NCBI RefSeq assembly: GCF_004354915.1 | Contig: NZ_SMSI01000003.1 | Coordinates: 463,234-527,233, forward strand | Source: Pseudohoeflea suaedae | Lineage (GTDB): Bacteria; Pseudomonadota; Alphaproteobacteria; Rhizobiales; Rhizobiaceae | DNA length: 64,000 nucleotides | Direction of reading: 5' to 3' | Made by a program: the position numbers and the translations under genes | The notes under the pieces: generated by a model | Databases searched by the model: none | Seen by the model: the letters and a program-made list of their open reading frames with translations, nothing else | Told to the model about the DNA's origin: nothing | Shown: positions 17,438-26,379 of the stretch, piece by piece | How positions within the stretch are numbered: position 1 is the stretch's first letter | How the letters are laid out: each line of letters starts with the position of its first letter

Positions 17438-18825
17438 TCATAACAACCGGTATCCAGCTCGCCTATCTTTCCTCCGCGGCGCTCTTCGTGATGGCGCTGC
17501 GCTCCCTCGGCCAGCCGACGACGGCGCGCCGCGGCATGCAGATGGCCGCCTTCGGCATGCTTGTCGCCGTCTGCGCCACGCTCGTCGACCAGCGCATCGT
17601 CAGCTATGAATGGCTGATCGTCGGCCTGGTGGCGGGCGGCATTGTGGGCTATCCGCTCGGCATGTGGGTGCCGATGACGGCGATGCCGCAGCGCATCGCC
17701 TTCAGCCACGCCTTCGGCGCGCTCGCGGCAACCTTCGTCGGTGTCGGCGAATATCTGCACGGCCTCCATGCCGAAACGCTGAGCCACGGACAAACGCTGG
17801 CTCTGAGCTTCGAGATTTTCCTCGGCTCTCTCACGGTCACGGGCAGCCTGATGGCGTTCGGCAAGCTGCAGGGAATCCTGCCCGGCGCGCCGATCACCTT
17901 TCGCGGCCAGAACCTCTTCAACCTGTCTCTGTTCGCGGTCGGGCTGGCCTCGCTCGTCTGGCTCGTGGCCACGCCCTATGACGTCACCTTCTTCATGGTC
18001 ATCCTCGTCATCGGAACGCTCGTCGGCATCCTGATGGTGCTGCCGATCGGCGGCGCCGACATGCCGGTGATCGTCTCCCTGCTCAATTCCTATGCGGGTC
18101 TCGCCGCCGTCGCCACCGGCTTTGCGCTGGACAACAACATTCTCATCGTGGTCGGCGCGCTCGACGGGGCCAGCGGCTTCATTCTCTCGATGGCGATGAG
18201 CAAGGCGATGAACCGGTCCTTCGCCAACGTCCTGTTCGGCGCCTTCGGTTCCGAATCCGGCGGCGCGGATGAAGGCGCTTCCGCCAGCGGCGGCGAGATG
18301 GTGGCAATCGAAGCCGACGACGCGGCGATCCGGCTCGCCTACTCGCAGCGCGTGATCATCGTCCCCGGCTACGGTCTCGCCGTGGCACAGGCGCAGCACC
18401 AGGTGCGCGAACTGGCCGATCAGCTCGAAAAGCGCGGGGTCGACGTCAGCTTCGCAATCCACCCCGTCGCGGGACGGATGCCCGGGCACATGAACGTGCT
18501 GCTTGCAGAGGCGGGCATATCCTACGAGAAGCTGCTCGACATGGACGACGTCAACGACCGTTTCTCGGATGCGGACGTTGTCCTCGTGATCGGCGCCAAC
18601 GATGTGGTCAATCCGGCGGCCCGGACCAACCGCAGCTCGCCGATTTACGGCATGCCCATCCTCAACGTGCAGGACGCCAAGAGCGTGATCGTGCTCAAGC
18701 GGGGCAGGGGCAAGGGCTTCTCCGGCGTGGAGAACGAGCTTTTCGTGTCCCCCAAGGCCAGTATGCTGTTCGGCGACGCCAAACAGTCCATAGCCCAGCT
18801 CGGCGTCGAGATAAAACAGGTGTGA
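17434..18825 (+). CDS. pntB: NAD(P) transhydrogenase subunit beta
   Basis: A 463-residue protein with an N-terminal membrane region of about eight or nine segments (residues 1-265) and a C-terminal NADP-binding domain III. VIIVPGYGLAVAQAQHQVRELADQLEKRGVDVSFAIHPVAGRMPGHMNVLLAEA is the domain III nucleotide fold; VLVIGANDVVNPAAR and SVIVLKRGRGKGFSGVENELF complete the NADP site. The start is GTG. The enzyme uses the proton gradient to reduce NADP with NADH, so in this regulon it would supply NADPH to NpdG for F420H2 formation. Confidence 0.95.
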   Translation: MIITTGIQLAYLSSAALFVMALRSLGQPTTARRGMQMAAFGMLVAVCATLVDQRIVSYEWLIVGLVAGGIVGYPLGMWVPMTAMPQRIAFSHAFGALAATFVGVGEYLHGLHAETLSHGQTLALSFEIFLGSLTVTGSLMAFGKLQGILPGAPITFRGQNLFNLSLFAVGLASLVWLVATPYDVTFFMVILVIGTLVGILMVLPIGGADMPVIVSLLNSYAGLAAVATGFALDNNILIVVGALDGASGFILSMAMSKAMNRSFANVLFGAFGSESGGADEGASASGGEMVAIEADDAAIRLAYSQRVIIVPGYGLAVAQAQHQVRELADQLEKRGVDVSFAIHPVAGRMPGHMNVLLAEAGISYEKLLDMDDVNDRFSDADVVLVIGANDVVNPAARTNRSSPIYGMPILNVQDAKSVIVLKRGRGKGFSGVENELFVSPKASMLFGDAKQSIAQLGVEIKQV

Positions 18826-18853
18826 CCAGACGGGCAAAACGGGTCGACTGATT

Positions 18854-18876
18854 GTTTCTATCATTCTATATATAGG
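18854..18876. promoter_or_regulatory. Putative GntR operator, site D (molybdenum hydroxylase operon)
   Basis: The site includes TCTATCATTCTATATATAG, of which CTATCATTCTA is identical to site A on the plus strand. A 7-bp inverted repeat, GGTCGAC at 18842-18848 and GTCGACC at 18886-18892, flanks it, echoing the inverted repeat around site A on a smaller scale. It lies 60-80 bp upstream of the large-subunit gene. Confidence 0.58.
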
Positions 18877-18934
18877 TACATATCGGTCGACCGACCCCAT
18901 CCCGGTCAATCGTCGGTTCAGGAGGAGACCAATC

Positions 18935-21316
18935 ATGGCAATAGCGGAGGTCGAAAAGCAGGGCGTCGGCGTCTCCATGCTGCGCAAGGAGGATGACCGG
19001 CTGCTGCGCGGTCGCGGCCAGTTCGTCGGTGACGTTCGGCTCGCCGGCATGAAAGACGTCGCCTTCGTCCGCTCGCCTATCGCTCATGCGCGGGTCAAGG
19101 GCGTTCACCCGCCGGAGGATCTGCGCAGCCAGGTGGTCACCGCCGCCGATCTGGAAGGCGTCAAGCCGATTCGTGCCGTTTCCGGTCTGGCCGGCTTCAA
19201 GCCATCGGACCAACCTGTACTCGCTTTCGAGAAGGTCAGGCAGGTCGGCGAGCTTCTCGCGATGTGCGTCGCCGACACCCGCGCGGCGGCGGAAGACATC
19301 GCCGCCCGCGTCGAGCTTGATCTCGAGGAATTGCCGGCTGTCCACGACATGATTGCCGCGCGCGACAAGGACGCTCCTCTGTTGCACGAGGATTGGGGCG
19401 ACAACGTCTTCCTGGAGACCTTTGTCGACGTCAATATCGAGGCTGCTTTCGACGCGCCGATCAAGATCACGCGCGAGATCAAGACCGCCCGCCAGAGCAT
19501 GGCTCCCATGGAGGGGCGCGGTACGGTCGCCTACTGGGACAAGCGCATGGAGCAGCTCGTGCTGATCTCGGGCTCGCAGATGCCTCATATCGTGCGCACC
19601 GGTCTTGCCGAATGTCTCGGGCTCGGTCAGCACCAGGTGCGGATCGTGTCGCCGGACGTCGGCGGCGGCTTCGGCTACAAGGGCATCCTGCTTCCGGAAG
19701 ACATCTGCCTCGGCTGGTACGCCATGCGCTGCGGACATCCGGTGCGATGGATCGAGGACCGGCGCGAGCATCTGACCGCCGGCGCCAATTGCCGCGAACA
19801 CCATTACGTCATCACCGCCTATGCGGATCGCGACGGCAAATTGCGGGGCATCGACTGCGAAGCGACGGTGGATTCGGGAGCCTATTCCTCCTATCCATTC
19901 TCCGCCTGTCTGGAAGCGGCTCAGGTCGCCAGCATTCTGCCCGGCCCCTATGATTTCCCCTCCTATCGCTGCCGGACCTGGTCGGTGGCAACCAATAAGT
20001 GCCCGATTCTGCCCTATCGCGGCGTGGCCAGAACCGGCGTGTGCTATGCGCTAGAACTGGTGCTCGACGCGGTCGCCCGGGAAGCGGGGCTGGAACCGCA
20101 CGAGGTGCGGCTGAAGAACCTCGTCCAGCCCGACCAGATGCCCTTCGACAACATCACCAGGAAGCACTTCGACAGCGGCGATTATCCGGAGGCGTTGCAG
20201 CGTGCGATCGAGGCGATCGACGTCAAGGCGATCCGCGAGCGCCAGAAGCGCGGCGAGGAAAACGGCAGGCTAATCGGCGTCGGGCATTCGATCTATTGCG
20301 AGCAGGGCGCCCATGGCACTTCGGTCTATTCGGGCTGGGGCATTCCCATGGTGCCGGGGCACGAGCAGGCGACCGCACGGATGACGCCGGACGGCGGGCT
20401 GGAACTGCGGGTCGGTGTCCATTCGCACGGGCAGAGTATGGAAACGACGCTGCCGCAGATCGCCCATGAAATCCTCGGAATCGATATTTCCAAAATCAAG
20501 CTCGTCCACGGCGATACGGAATACACTCCCTATTCGACCGGCAGTTGGGGCTCGCGCTGCGCTGTGATGGCCGGCGGTGCCGTCGCCGCCGCTTCGCGTG
20601 ACGTCGCATCCCGCGCCAGAAAGATCGGCGCCCACCTTCTCCAGGTCCATGTCGACGACGTCGAACTCGTCGGTGGCCGGGTGAAGGGCCCCTCGGGAAG
20701 CGTTTCCCTCGAGGAAATCGCGCACACCTGGTATCGGCTCCCGCAGAACCTGCCGGATGATGTCGATCCGCGCGGTCTGGAGGGAACCGTCGGGCACAAG
20801 CCGAAGCGCGACACCGGCACCTTCAGCTATGCCGCGCATGCCGCCGTGGTGGCGGTCGATCCGGAGAATGGCGACATCGAGATTCTCGACTACGTTATCG
20901 TCGAGGACGGCGGAAAGCTGATCAATCCGATGGTGGTCGACGGCCAGATCTATGGCGGTCTTGCCCAGGGCATCGGCACGGCGCTCTACGAGGAGATGAA
21001 TTTCGATTCCTCCGGCCAGCCGCTTGCTTCGACCTTCGCCGATTACTTGCTGCCGGGGCCGACGGAAGTGCCCGCGCCGCGGCTCGATCATATGGAAACG
21101 GTCTCGCCCTACACCGAGTTCGGGGTGAAAGGCATCGGCGAGGGCGGAGCGATCGCACCACCCGCGGCGATCGGCAATGCCGTCAACGATGCATTGAAGG
21201 ATTTGGGGGCCGAGCTGGTCCGCACGCCGATGACGCCAAGGCGCGTCCTCGAAGCGATTTTCGCGGCGACCAACGCGGACAGCCAAGACCACTCGGACAG
21301 GGGAGGGAGGACGTGA
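18935..21316 (+). CDS. Molybdenum hydroxylase large subunit (xanthine oxidase/CoxL family)
   Basis: A 793-residue molybdopterin-binding subunit of the xanthine dehydrogenase family. Landmarks are the N-terminal DDRLLRGRGQFVGDV, GGGFGYKG (pterin contact), the active-site loop PYRGVAR (residues 360-366), GQSMETTLPQIAHEILGI, GSRCAVMAGGAV and KGIGEGGA with Glu736 as the likely catalytic base. The loop lacks the cysteine of form I CO dehydrogenase (AYxCSFR), so this is not a CO oxidiser; it is closer to form II and aromatic/N-heterocycle hydroxylases but differs even from AYRGAGR. It would hydroxylate a carbon next to a ring nitrogen or an aldehyde with water. AGGAGGAGACC lies upstream of the ATG. 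The stop overlaps the next gene by 4 bp. Confidence 0.92.
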   Translation: MAIAEVEKQGVGVSMLRKEDDRLLRGRGQFVGDVRLAGMKDVAFVRSPIAHARVKGVHPPEDLRSQVVTAADLEGVKPIRAVSGLAGFKPSDQPVLAFEKVRQVGELLAMCVADTRAAAEDIAARVELDLEELPAVHDMIAARDKDAPLLHEDWGDNVFLETFVDVNIEAAFDAPIKITREIKTARQSMAPMEGRGTVAYWDKRMEQLVLISGSQMPHIVRTGLAECLGLGQHQVRIVSPDVGGGFGYKGILLPEDICLGWYAMRCGHPVRWIEDRREHLTAGANCREHHYVITAYADRDGKLRGIDCEATVDSGAYSSYPFSACLEAAQVASILPGPYDFPSYRCRTWSVATNKCPILPYRGVARTGVCYALELVLDAVAREAGLEPHEVRLKNLVQPDQMPFDNITRKHFDSGDYPEALQRAIEAIDVKAIRERQKRGEENGRLIGVGHSIYCEQGAHGTSVYSGWGIPMVPGHEQATARMTPDGGLELRVGVHSHGQSMETTLPQIAHEILGIDISKIKLVHGDTEYTPYSTGSWGSRCAVMAGGAVAAASRDVASRARKIGAHLLQVHVDDVELVGGRVKGPSGSVSLEEIAHTWYRLPQNLPDDVDPRGLEGTVGHKPKRDTGTFSYAAHAAVVAVDPENGDIEILDYVIVEDGGKLINPMVVDGQIYGGLAQGIGTALYEEMNFDSSGQPLASTFADYLLPGPTEVPAPRLDHMETVSPYTEFGVKGIGEGGAIAPPAAIGNAVNDALKDLGAELVRTPMTPRRVLEAIFAATNADSQDHSDRGGRT

Positions 21317-22152
21317 AACCAGTCAATTTCGACTATGCGCGGCCAAAGGACGTCGCGGGCGTCATCTCGCTGATCGGCGACGAGAGCCGGGTTGTGAAAA
21401 TTCTCGCCGGCGGTCAGTCGCTCGGGCCCATGCTCAACATGCGGCTCGTCCAGCCGGATCTGGTCGTCGACATCACCGGCATCGAGGAGCTTCGTCAGGT
21501 GGAGGACCGCGCCGATGAGGTCGGCATCGGCGGTTGCGTGACCCATTCCGACATCGAGGATCTGCGGGTCGCCGACGTCACCCGCGGCGCGCTGCCCAAG
21601 GTCGCCGCCGGAATCGCCTATCGCGCGGTTCGCAACCGCGGCACGATCGGCGGCAGCATAACCCACGCCGACCCATCGGCAGACTGGATCTCCATCCTGT
21701 CCGCGATCGGCGCCACGGTGACGCTGCGCGGCCCCGACGGCGTCCGTTCGCTCGCCGTGGAGGATTACATGCTCGGTGCGCTCGAGGCGGATCTGCGCCT
21801 GGGCGAGTTGCTGGTGTCGGTCAACGTGCCGAAGCTCGGTCCGGCGGCGCGTTGGGGCTACTACAAAAGCTGCCGCAAGACCGGCGAATTCGCCCATGCC
21901 ATCGGCGCCTTCCTGATCGATCCCGATCGTGACGTGTGTCGCGCCGTCTTCGGGGCCACCGAGAGCAAGCCTCTGGTGGTGAGCGAGGCGGGCGACCTCA
22001 TCGGCCGAACCGGCGAGAGGGATCTCGCCCAGGGCTTCGACAGCCGCCGCGCGGACGAATTGATCCGAGACAACGGGATGAACGACCCGATCGACCGCCA
22101 AATCCACGTCGCGGCCCTGCGCCGCGCACTCGAGCAATCCGGGACGGTGTGA
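21313..22152 (+). CDS. Molybdenum hydroxylase FAD-binding medium subunit (CoxM-like)
   Basis: A 279-residue FAD subunit. It shows the two flavin motifs of the family: AGGQSLGPMLNMRLVQPDLVVDI (residues about 35-57) and IGGSITHADPSADW (about 114-127), followed by the C-terminal CO-dehydrogenase flavoprotein domain. The start is GTG with GGGAGGGAGGAC directly upstream, in a 4-bp overlap with the large subunit. It passes electrons from the iron-sulfur subunit to an external acceptor that the sequence does not reveal. Confidence 0.93.
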   Translation: MKPVNFDYARPKDVAGVISLIGDESRVVKILAGGQSLGPMLNMRLVQPDLVVDITGIEELRQVEDRADEVGIGGCVTHSDIEDLRVADVTRGALPKVAAGIAYRAVRNRGTIGGSITHADPSADWISILSAIGATVTLRGPDGVRSLAVEDYMLGALEADLRLGELLVSVNVPKLGPAARWGYYKSCRKTGEFAHAIGAFLIDPDRDVCRAVFGATESKPLVVSEAGDLIGRTGERDLAQGFDSRRADELIRDNGMNDPIDRQIHVAALRRALEQSGTV

Positions 22153-22154
22153 GC

Positions 22155-23357
22155 ATGGTTCAGATCACGATCAACGACAGGCAGGTCAGCGGCGAGTGCG
22201 AGCCGCGCACGCATCTGGCCGATTTTCTCCGTGAGGCAGAGAATCTCACTGGGACGCATCTTGGTTGCGAACACGGCGTTTGCGGGGCTTGCACCGTGCT
22301 GGTCGACGGCGTCCCCACACGTTCCTGCATCACTTTCGCCCATGCCTGCGAGGGGGCGCGGGTGACCACGATCGAGGGTCTCGACGAGGATGAGATCGCC
22401 GCCGAACTGCGCACGGCCTTGTCGAAGGAACACGGTTTGCAATGCGGCTACTGCACGCCCGGCATGGTGGTTTCGGCGCGCGACATCGTCCTGCGCATGG
22501 AAGCTCCGAGCGAGCATGACATCCGCGTCGCCCTGAGCGGCAATCTGTGCCGCTGCACCGGTTATGTCGGCATCGTCCGTGCGGTGCAGAGCGTCATCGA
22601 GGCCAGACGCGCCCGCGGCATAGCCGCCGTGCCGGGAGGCGGCCGAGACCGGCTCGGGCCTGCGGGCTCGGGTCATGCCGGCGCCGTGCAGGAAAACAAA
22701 CGGGAGCGGGCGGCGCCCGCCGAAGCCGCCGCGGCTACGCGGGCCGCCCAGGTCAGCCGGGATGACAACTGGCGGCCGCAGACCACGCTGGAGGACAGTT
22801 TCACCGTTTCGCATCCTCCGGAAGTGGTCTGGGACTTCTTCGGTCGAGTTGAGGAGGTGGCGGCTTGCCTGCCCGGCGCCTCGCTTCAAGGTGCGGCAGA
22901 AGACGGTCATGTCGAAGGGCAGATCAAGGTCAAGGTCGGACCGATTTCCGCAGAGTTCCAGGGTGTGGCCGACATCACCCGTGACGAAACAGCGAAAGCC
23001 GGGACGATCGACGGCGCCGGCAAGGACAAGCGCAGCAATTCCGCCACACGCGGCAGGATCCGCTATGTGGTGCGCGAGGGCGATAGGCCCGGCGAGACGC
23101 TGGTCGAGCTTTCGATCGGCTACACCTTGTCGGGCGTGCTGGCGCAATTCAGCCGTTCGGGCCTGGTTCAGGATGTCGCGGGCCGGCTGATCGCGGTCTT
23201 CGTGCAAAATCTCGAGGCGCGTCTCAATCACGAGGCGGGCGGCGGCACCAAGGAGACCGCGCCCGAATCCGCCGCGCTGGATGCGGGATCGCTCATGTCG
23301 TCGGTCGTCATCGGTCAGATCAAGCAGTTTTTCGCCCGCCTGCTCGGCCGCCGATGA
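22155..23357 (+). CDS. Molybdenum hydroxylase [2Fe-2S] small subunit fused to a CoxG-like SRPBCC domain
   Basis: A 400-residue two-part protein. Residues 1 to about 160 are a standard small subunit with the plant-ferredoxin cluster CEHGVCGACTVLVDG...C and the second cluster CGYCTPGM and CRCTGY. After a low-complexity linker rich in Gly, Ala, Arg and Glu (about 160-205), residues from about 205 form a CoxG/SRPBCC domain (LEDSFTVSHPPEVVWDFFGRVEEVAACLPGASL). The C-terminus is hydrophobic and basic (VVIGQIKQFFARLLGRR), like the membrane-anchoring end of CoxG. Small subunits are normally about 160 residues and CoxG is a separate protein. The fusion may tie the enzyme to the membrane. There is no sign of a frameshift joining. 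Confidence 0.9.
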   Translation: MVQITINDRQVSGECEPRTHLADFLREAENLTGTHLGCEHGVCGACTVLVDGVPTRSCITFAHACEGARVTTIEGLDEDEIAAELRTALSKEHGLQCGYCTPGMVVSARDIVLRMEAPSEHDIRVALSGNLCRCTGYVGIVRAVQSVIEARRARGIAAVPGGGRDRLGPAGSGHAGAVQENKRERAAPAEAAAATRAAQVSRDDNWRPQTTLEDSFTVSHPPEVVWDFFGRVEEVAACLPGASLQGAAEDGHVEGQIKVKVGPISAEFQGVADITRDETAKAGTIDGAGKDKRSNSATRGRIRYVVREGDRPGETLVELSIGYTLSGVLAQFSRSGLVQDVAGRLIAVFVQNLEARLNHEAGGGTKETAPESAALDAGSLMSSVVIGQIKQFFARLLGRR

Positions 23358-23522
23358 TTGGTAGGAACTGCTTCGAAGGAGGCTGGGATTAAACCGGCTT
23401 CGGCGACGAACCGGCAGGCGATGCCGGTGGCCGCCGGGTCGCTCTCTCTAGTTGCTTCAAGTCAGGGTTGCATGGCATGTTGCCAACCGGCTTGCAAACG
23501 GCTCTATACGCTCTGGCATTGT

Positions 23523-23536
23523 TCCTATCTGTAGGA
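23523..23536. promoter_or_regulatory. Putative GntR operator, site F (autoregulatory)
   Basis: TCCTA-TCTG-TAGGA is a perfect 5-bp inverted repeat with a 4-bp spacer, the same geometry as site B. With its flanks it reads GTTCCTATCTGTAGGATATG, sharing the CTATCT core of sites A, C and E. It lies 35-48 bp before the preferred start of the regulator gene and overlaps the alternative start, suggesting autoregulation. Confidence 0.55.
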
Positions 23537-23570
23537 TATGTCTCCCTTTCAATTGAAACTATGCGTGAAT

Positions 23571-24326
23571 ATGAAAACGATAACTTCTCTATACGATCGA
23601 AGCAGGGTTCCTCTTTATGCCCAGGTTGCGTCCGTCATGCGTCAGCGCATCGACAGCGGTTTCTGGACGCAGGGCAGCAAGATTTCAACGCTTGAGGAAC
23701 TCGAAGCCGAGTTCGGCGTAGCTCGCGTCACGATCCGGCAGGCGATTGAACTTCTGCGGGAAGAGGGGCTTCTGGACGCGCAGCAGGGACGCGGCACATT
23801 CGTCTCCGGTAAGCCGAAGCACAATCGATGGCTCAACATCGCCAACGATTTCGACACAATGGTGAGCCTCGTCAAAGACAATGTGATCGAGCGTGTCTAT
23901 GTCGAGGAAAACGTCGATGCTCCGAAAATTTCCAAGGACGAAGGCAAGCTTGCACCCGAGTACACATTCCTGCGTAGCGTTCAGTACAATGACGGCAAGC
24001 CTTTTTCCGTAGTCAACCTGTTCCTGGAACAGAACCTTTTTGTGCGCGATCGCAAGAAGTTCTCGCACTCAGCGGCGCTGCCGAGGCTCATTGAGATGGA
24101 CGACATCAAAATCGTCCATGCACACCAGGTTCTGACCATCGGAGTGGCTACCCCGGAAACCGCAGAGCTCCTCAAGATCGGTCTCGGAGAACCCACCGCC
24201 GATTGTCAGCTGACACTCGTGGACGCGAACGGCATCGCGATTTACATCGCCCATATTCATTACCACAAGGACTGCTTTGCCCTTCGGGTCGATCTTCTGG
24301 AGAACAAGGTCCCTAAATCAGAGTGA
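23571..24326 (+). CDS. GntR-family transcriptional regulator, HutC subfamily (UTRA domain)
   Basis: A 251-residue regulator with an N-terminal winged helix (PLYAQVASVMRQRIDSGFWTQGSKISTLEELEAEFGVARVTIRQAIELLREEGLLDAQQGRGTFV in three runs) and a C-terminal UTRA effector-binding domain of about 150 residues (FLRSVQYNDGKPFSVVNLFLEQ, and TLVDANGIAIYIAHIHY near the end). I prefer the ATG at 23571 because the upstream ATG at 23538 lies inside operator site F. UTRA domains sense small metabolites such as urocanate or amino sugars; the ligand here is unknown but is likely the pathway substrate or an intermediate. It follows the molybdenum hydroxylase genes after 213 bp and is the best candidate for the protein that reads the six repeated sites. 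Confidence 0.9.
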   Translation: MKTITSLYDRSRVPLYAQVASVMRQRIDSGFWTQGSKISTLEELEAEFGVARVTIRQAIELLREEGLLDAQQGRGTFVSGKPKHNRWLNIANDFDTMVSLVKDNVIERVYVEENVDAPKISKDEGKLAPEYTFLRSVQYNDGKPFSVVNLFLEQNLFVRDRKKFSHSAALPRLIEMDDIKIVHAHQVLTIGVATPETAELLKIGLGEPTADCQLTLVDANGIAIYIAHIHYHKDCFALRVDLLENKVPKSE

Positions 24327-24381
24327 CCGCTGTCTCATCTCGCGAGGCCAGCCGCAGATCCGCTTCCGTATGGTCGGCTTT

Positions 24382-25575
24382 TCAGCCGACCCGTTTCACC
24401 TCTTCCGCCGTCATGCCCACTATCTTCTCATAGCGTCCCTTGTCGGTTGCTCCTTCGGTATTGATGACGAAAATCCGCGAGGTTTCGTCGATGCCGAGCG
24501 TTGAGCGCATGTCCGGATCCCTCACGGCAGCCAGCAATCCGGCCAGTCCCGCCGCGCCGCTTTCACCTGATATGATCGGCGGGTCGTTGTCGACGGGACG
24601 CGCCAGCTGGCGCATCGTCTCGGCAGCGTCTTCCTCGGTGATGGTCATGAAGGCATCGGCCTTGCGCGTCAGGATGCGCCAGGCCACGAGCGACGGTTCG
24701 TAACATTCGAGCATCGCCATGATGGTGGGCTCCGTGCTGTCGACCTTGATCAGATCGTCGGCTTCCGCGCTTGCGAAAATGCAGGCAGCGCGATCGGGCT
24801 CCACGGTGATGAATTGCGGGCGATCCTCGCCGTAAAAGATGTCGAAAAAGCCTGCGACAGCCGCGGCAAGCCCTCCGACCCCGGCTTGAATGAAGACGTG
24901 GGTGGGCGTCTCCGGGAGAGATGCGACCACCTCTTTGAGCATTGCCGTGTAACCCTGCATCACCAATGAAGGTATCCGCTCGTAGCCGGGCCACGAGGTG
25001 TCGGAGACGACAGTCCACCCCATATCGGCGCATTTGCGCTGCGCCTCCGCGACGGAATCATCGTAGGTGCCGTCGACCCTGATCATTGTTGCGCCATACT
25101 CGGCAATGGCAGCGACCCGTTCCTCCGAGACGCCGGAGTGAACGAAGATGGCTGCCTTAGCTCCCACCATCTTCGCGCCTGCGGCGACAGATTTGCCGTG
25201 GTTGCCGTCTGTCGCGCAGCCGAAAGTCATCCGGGATGCAATCTCGCGAACTGCTGGCGATTGTAGTTCGGAGATGTCGACCGGTATCCCGAGCTTGCGG
25301 GCGGCTTCCTCGAGTACAAGGCAAATAACGGCGTAAGAACCGCCCAGGGCCTTGAAGCTGTTCATCCCCAGGCGTTCGCTTTCATCCTTTATGTGGATTG
25401 CTGAAACGCCGGCTTTCTTCGCCAAACCGGAGAGAGAATGCAGCGGCGTAATTCTATGATCCGCGCGAAAGGAGAGAAAGCGAGCTGCTTTCTTAGCGGC
25501 ATCGGAGCCTAGAACCTCCGCATCTTCCATATCCAGCGCATCATTATGGCGTGTGTGGGTGTTAAGCAGAAGCAA
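24382..25575 (-). CDS. dpaL: Diaminopropionate ammonia-lyase
   Basis: A 397-residue PLP enzyme of fold type II that splits 2,3-diaminopropionate into pyruvate and two ammonia. Lys75 in RLGMNSFKALGGSYA fits the PLP-binding lysine (Lys77 in the E. coli enzyme), and Asp123 in CATDGNHG fits the catalytic aspartate (Asp120). QAGVGGLAAAVAGFF, VEPDRAACIFAS and ISGESGAAGLAGLLA are further family segments. The start is TTG at 25575 with AGAGGATAG just upstream. An Lrp-type gene lies upstream in the same direction, and an AT-rich palindrome sits in front of the start. Threonine deaminase-like activity on other amino acids is an alternative but the match to DpaL is strong. Confidence 0.9.
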   Translation of the reverse strand: MLLLNTHTRHNDALDMEDAEVLGSDAAKKAARFLSFRADHRITPLHSLSGLAKKAGVSAIHIKDESERLGMNSFKALGGSYAVICLVLEEAARKLGIPVDISELQSPAVREIASRMTFGCATDGNHGKSVAAGAKMVGAKAAIFVHSGVSEERVAAIAEYGATMIRVDGTYDDSVAEAQRKCADMGWTVVSDTSWPGYERIPSLVMQGYTAMLKEVVASLPETPTHVFIQAGVGGLAAAVAGFFDIFYGEDRPQFITVEPDRAACIFASAEADDLIKVDSTEPTIMAMLECYEPSLVAWRILTRKADAFMTITEEDAAETMRQLARPVDNDPPIISGESGAAGLAGLLAAVRDPDMRSTLGIDETSRIFVINTEGATDKGRYEKIVGMTAEEVKRVG

Positions 25576-25602
25576 TTTTCTATCCTCTGGGATGGTTATG
25601 GA

Positions 25603-25618
25603 AATAATCTAAATTATT
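25603..25618. promoter_or_regulatory. AT-rich perfect palindrome upstream of dpaL, possible Lrp site
   Basis: AATAAT-CTAA-ATTATT is a perfect inverted repeat with 6-bp arms, 28 bp upstream of the dpaL start. AT-rich dyads of about 15 bp are typical of Lrp/AsnC binding sites, and such a regulator is encoded immediately upstream. The link is inferred. Confidence 0.4.
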
Positions 25619-25771
25619 ACTTCGAAGAAAATTGCGATAAAAACACACCGATAATGAAAGTATCAGTCGATATTGCAGCCTCTGATGCAAAATAATTTAC
25701 TTTTCCGGAGGCGGCGGGAGCGCGTTGCCGACATCATCCTTCAATGATGGGTGTCCGGTTTTCTGAAGCCG

Positions 25772-26254
25772 TCAATCGTCCGGGTCGACGGGGATGGCCG
25801 TCGTATGCTTGACCCGGCGCAAGACGAACAGGGTGGATGCGCTTGCCACGCAGTCGAGTTCGAGGACGCGGTTCATCAGCACCTCCTCGACGTCGGGAAT
25901 GTCGCGGACCACCAGGTGCAGCAGGTAATCCCATTCGCCCGAAATCGAGTAGACCTCGACGATCGCCGGTTCGGCCTCCATGCTGCGCTGGAACAGCGCG
26001 CGGGCTTTCACATCCTGCGACTTCATGCGTACCTGGCAGAAGGCATCCATGGGACGGTTGACTTTGGCAGGGTCGACCAGACGCACGGGCGGGCTGAATA
26101 ACCCCGCCTCCTCCATCTGGCGAATCCGACGCCAGCAGGTTGTGGTCGAACTGTTCGTCCGCTCCGCCAGCTCGTCGATGCTGATCGAGGCGTCCTTCTG
26201 AAGTATCGATGCGATCTTTGCTTCCAGCCGACCCAATTTGAAATCAGATTTCAT
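25772..26254 (-). CDS. Lrp/AsnC-family transcriptional regulator
   Basis: A 160-residue protein with the usual N-terminal helix-turn-helix (ISIDELAERTNSSTTTCWRRIRQMEEAGL, residues about 24-52) and a RAM domain (ALFQRSMEAEPAIVEVYSISGEWDYLLHLVVRDIPDVEEVL). It is divergent from the indolepyruvate oxidoreductase gene, 125 bp away, and codirectional with dpaL. Lrp proteins next to aromatic keto-acid oxidoreductases usually sense aromatic amino acids, so control of the oxidoreductase by Phe, Tyr or Trp is plausible. Its start codon ATG is at 26252-26254 on the plus strand. Confidence 0.9.
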   Translation of the reverse strand: MKSDFKLGRLEAKIASILQKDASISIDELAERTNSSTTTCWRRIRQMEEAGLFSPPVRLVDPAKVNRPMDAFCQVRMKSQDVKARALFQRSMEAEPAIVEVYSISGEWDYLLHLVVRDIPDVEEVLMNRVLELDCVASASTLFVLRRVKHTTAIPVDPDD

Positions 26255-26379
26255 ATTTTGCTTCTTTGCGGTGTGATCGAAGCCAGAATGCCATGATTAT
26301 GGGCGAATTTGAAAACACTTTTCATCGTGTATCCTTACAATCGGCCAAAATGCGCAACGCGCAGCGCCGGGGGGATATC

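Noticed and set aside
17188..19050. About 620-codon minus-strand open frame opposite pntAB and pntB
   Set aside because: Composition is typical antisense shadow of GC-rich genes, and it runs through operator site D and two gene boundaries.
18935..23357. Aerobic carbon monoxide dehydrogenase
   Set aside because: The large subunit lacks the cysteine-containing active loop of form I enzymes, and no typical cox accessory genes are present apart from the fused CoxG domain.
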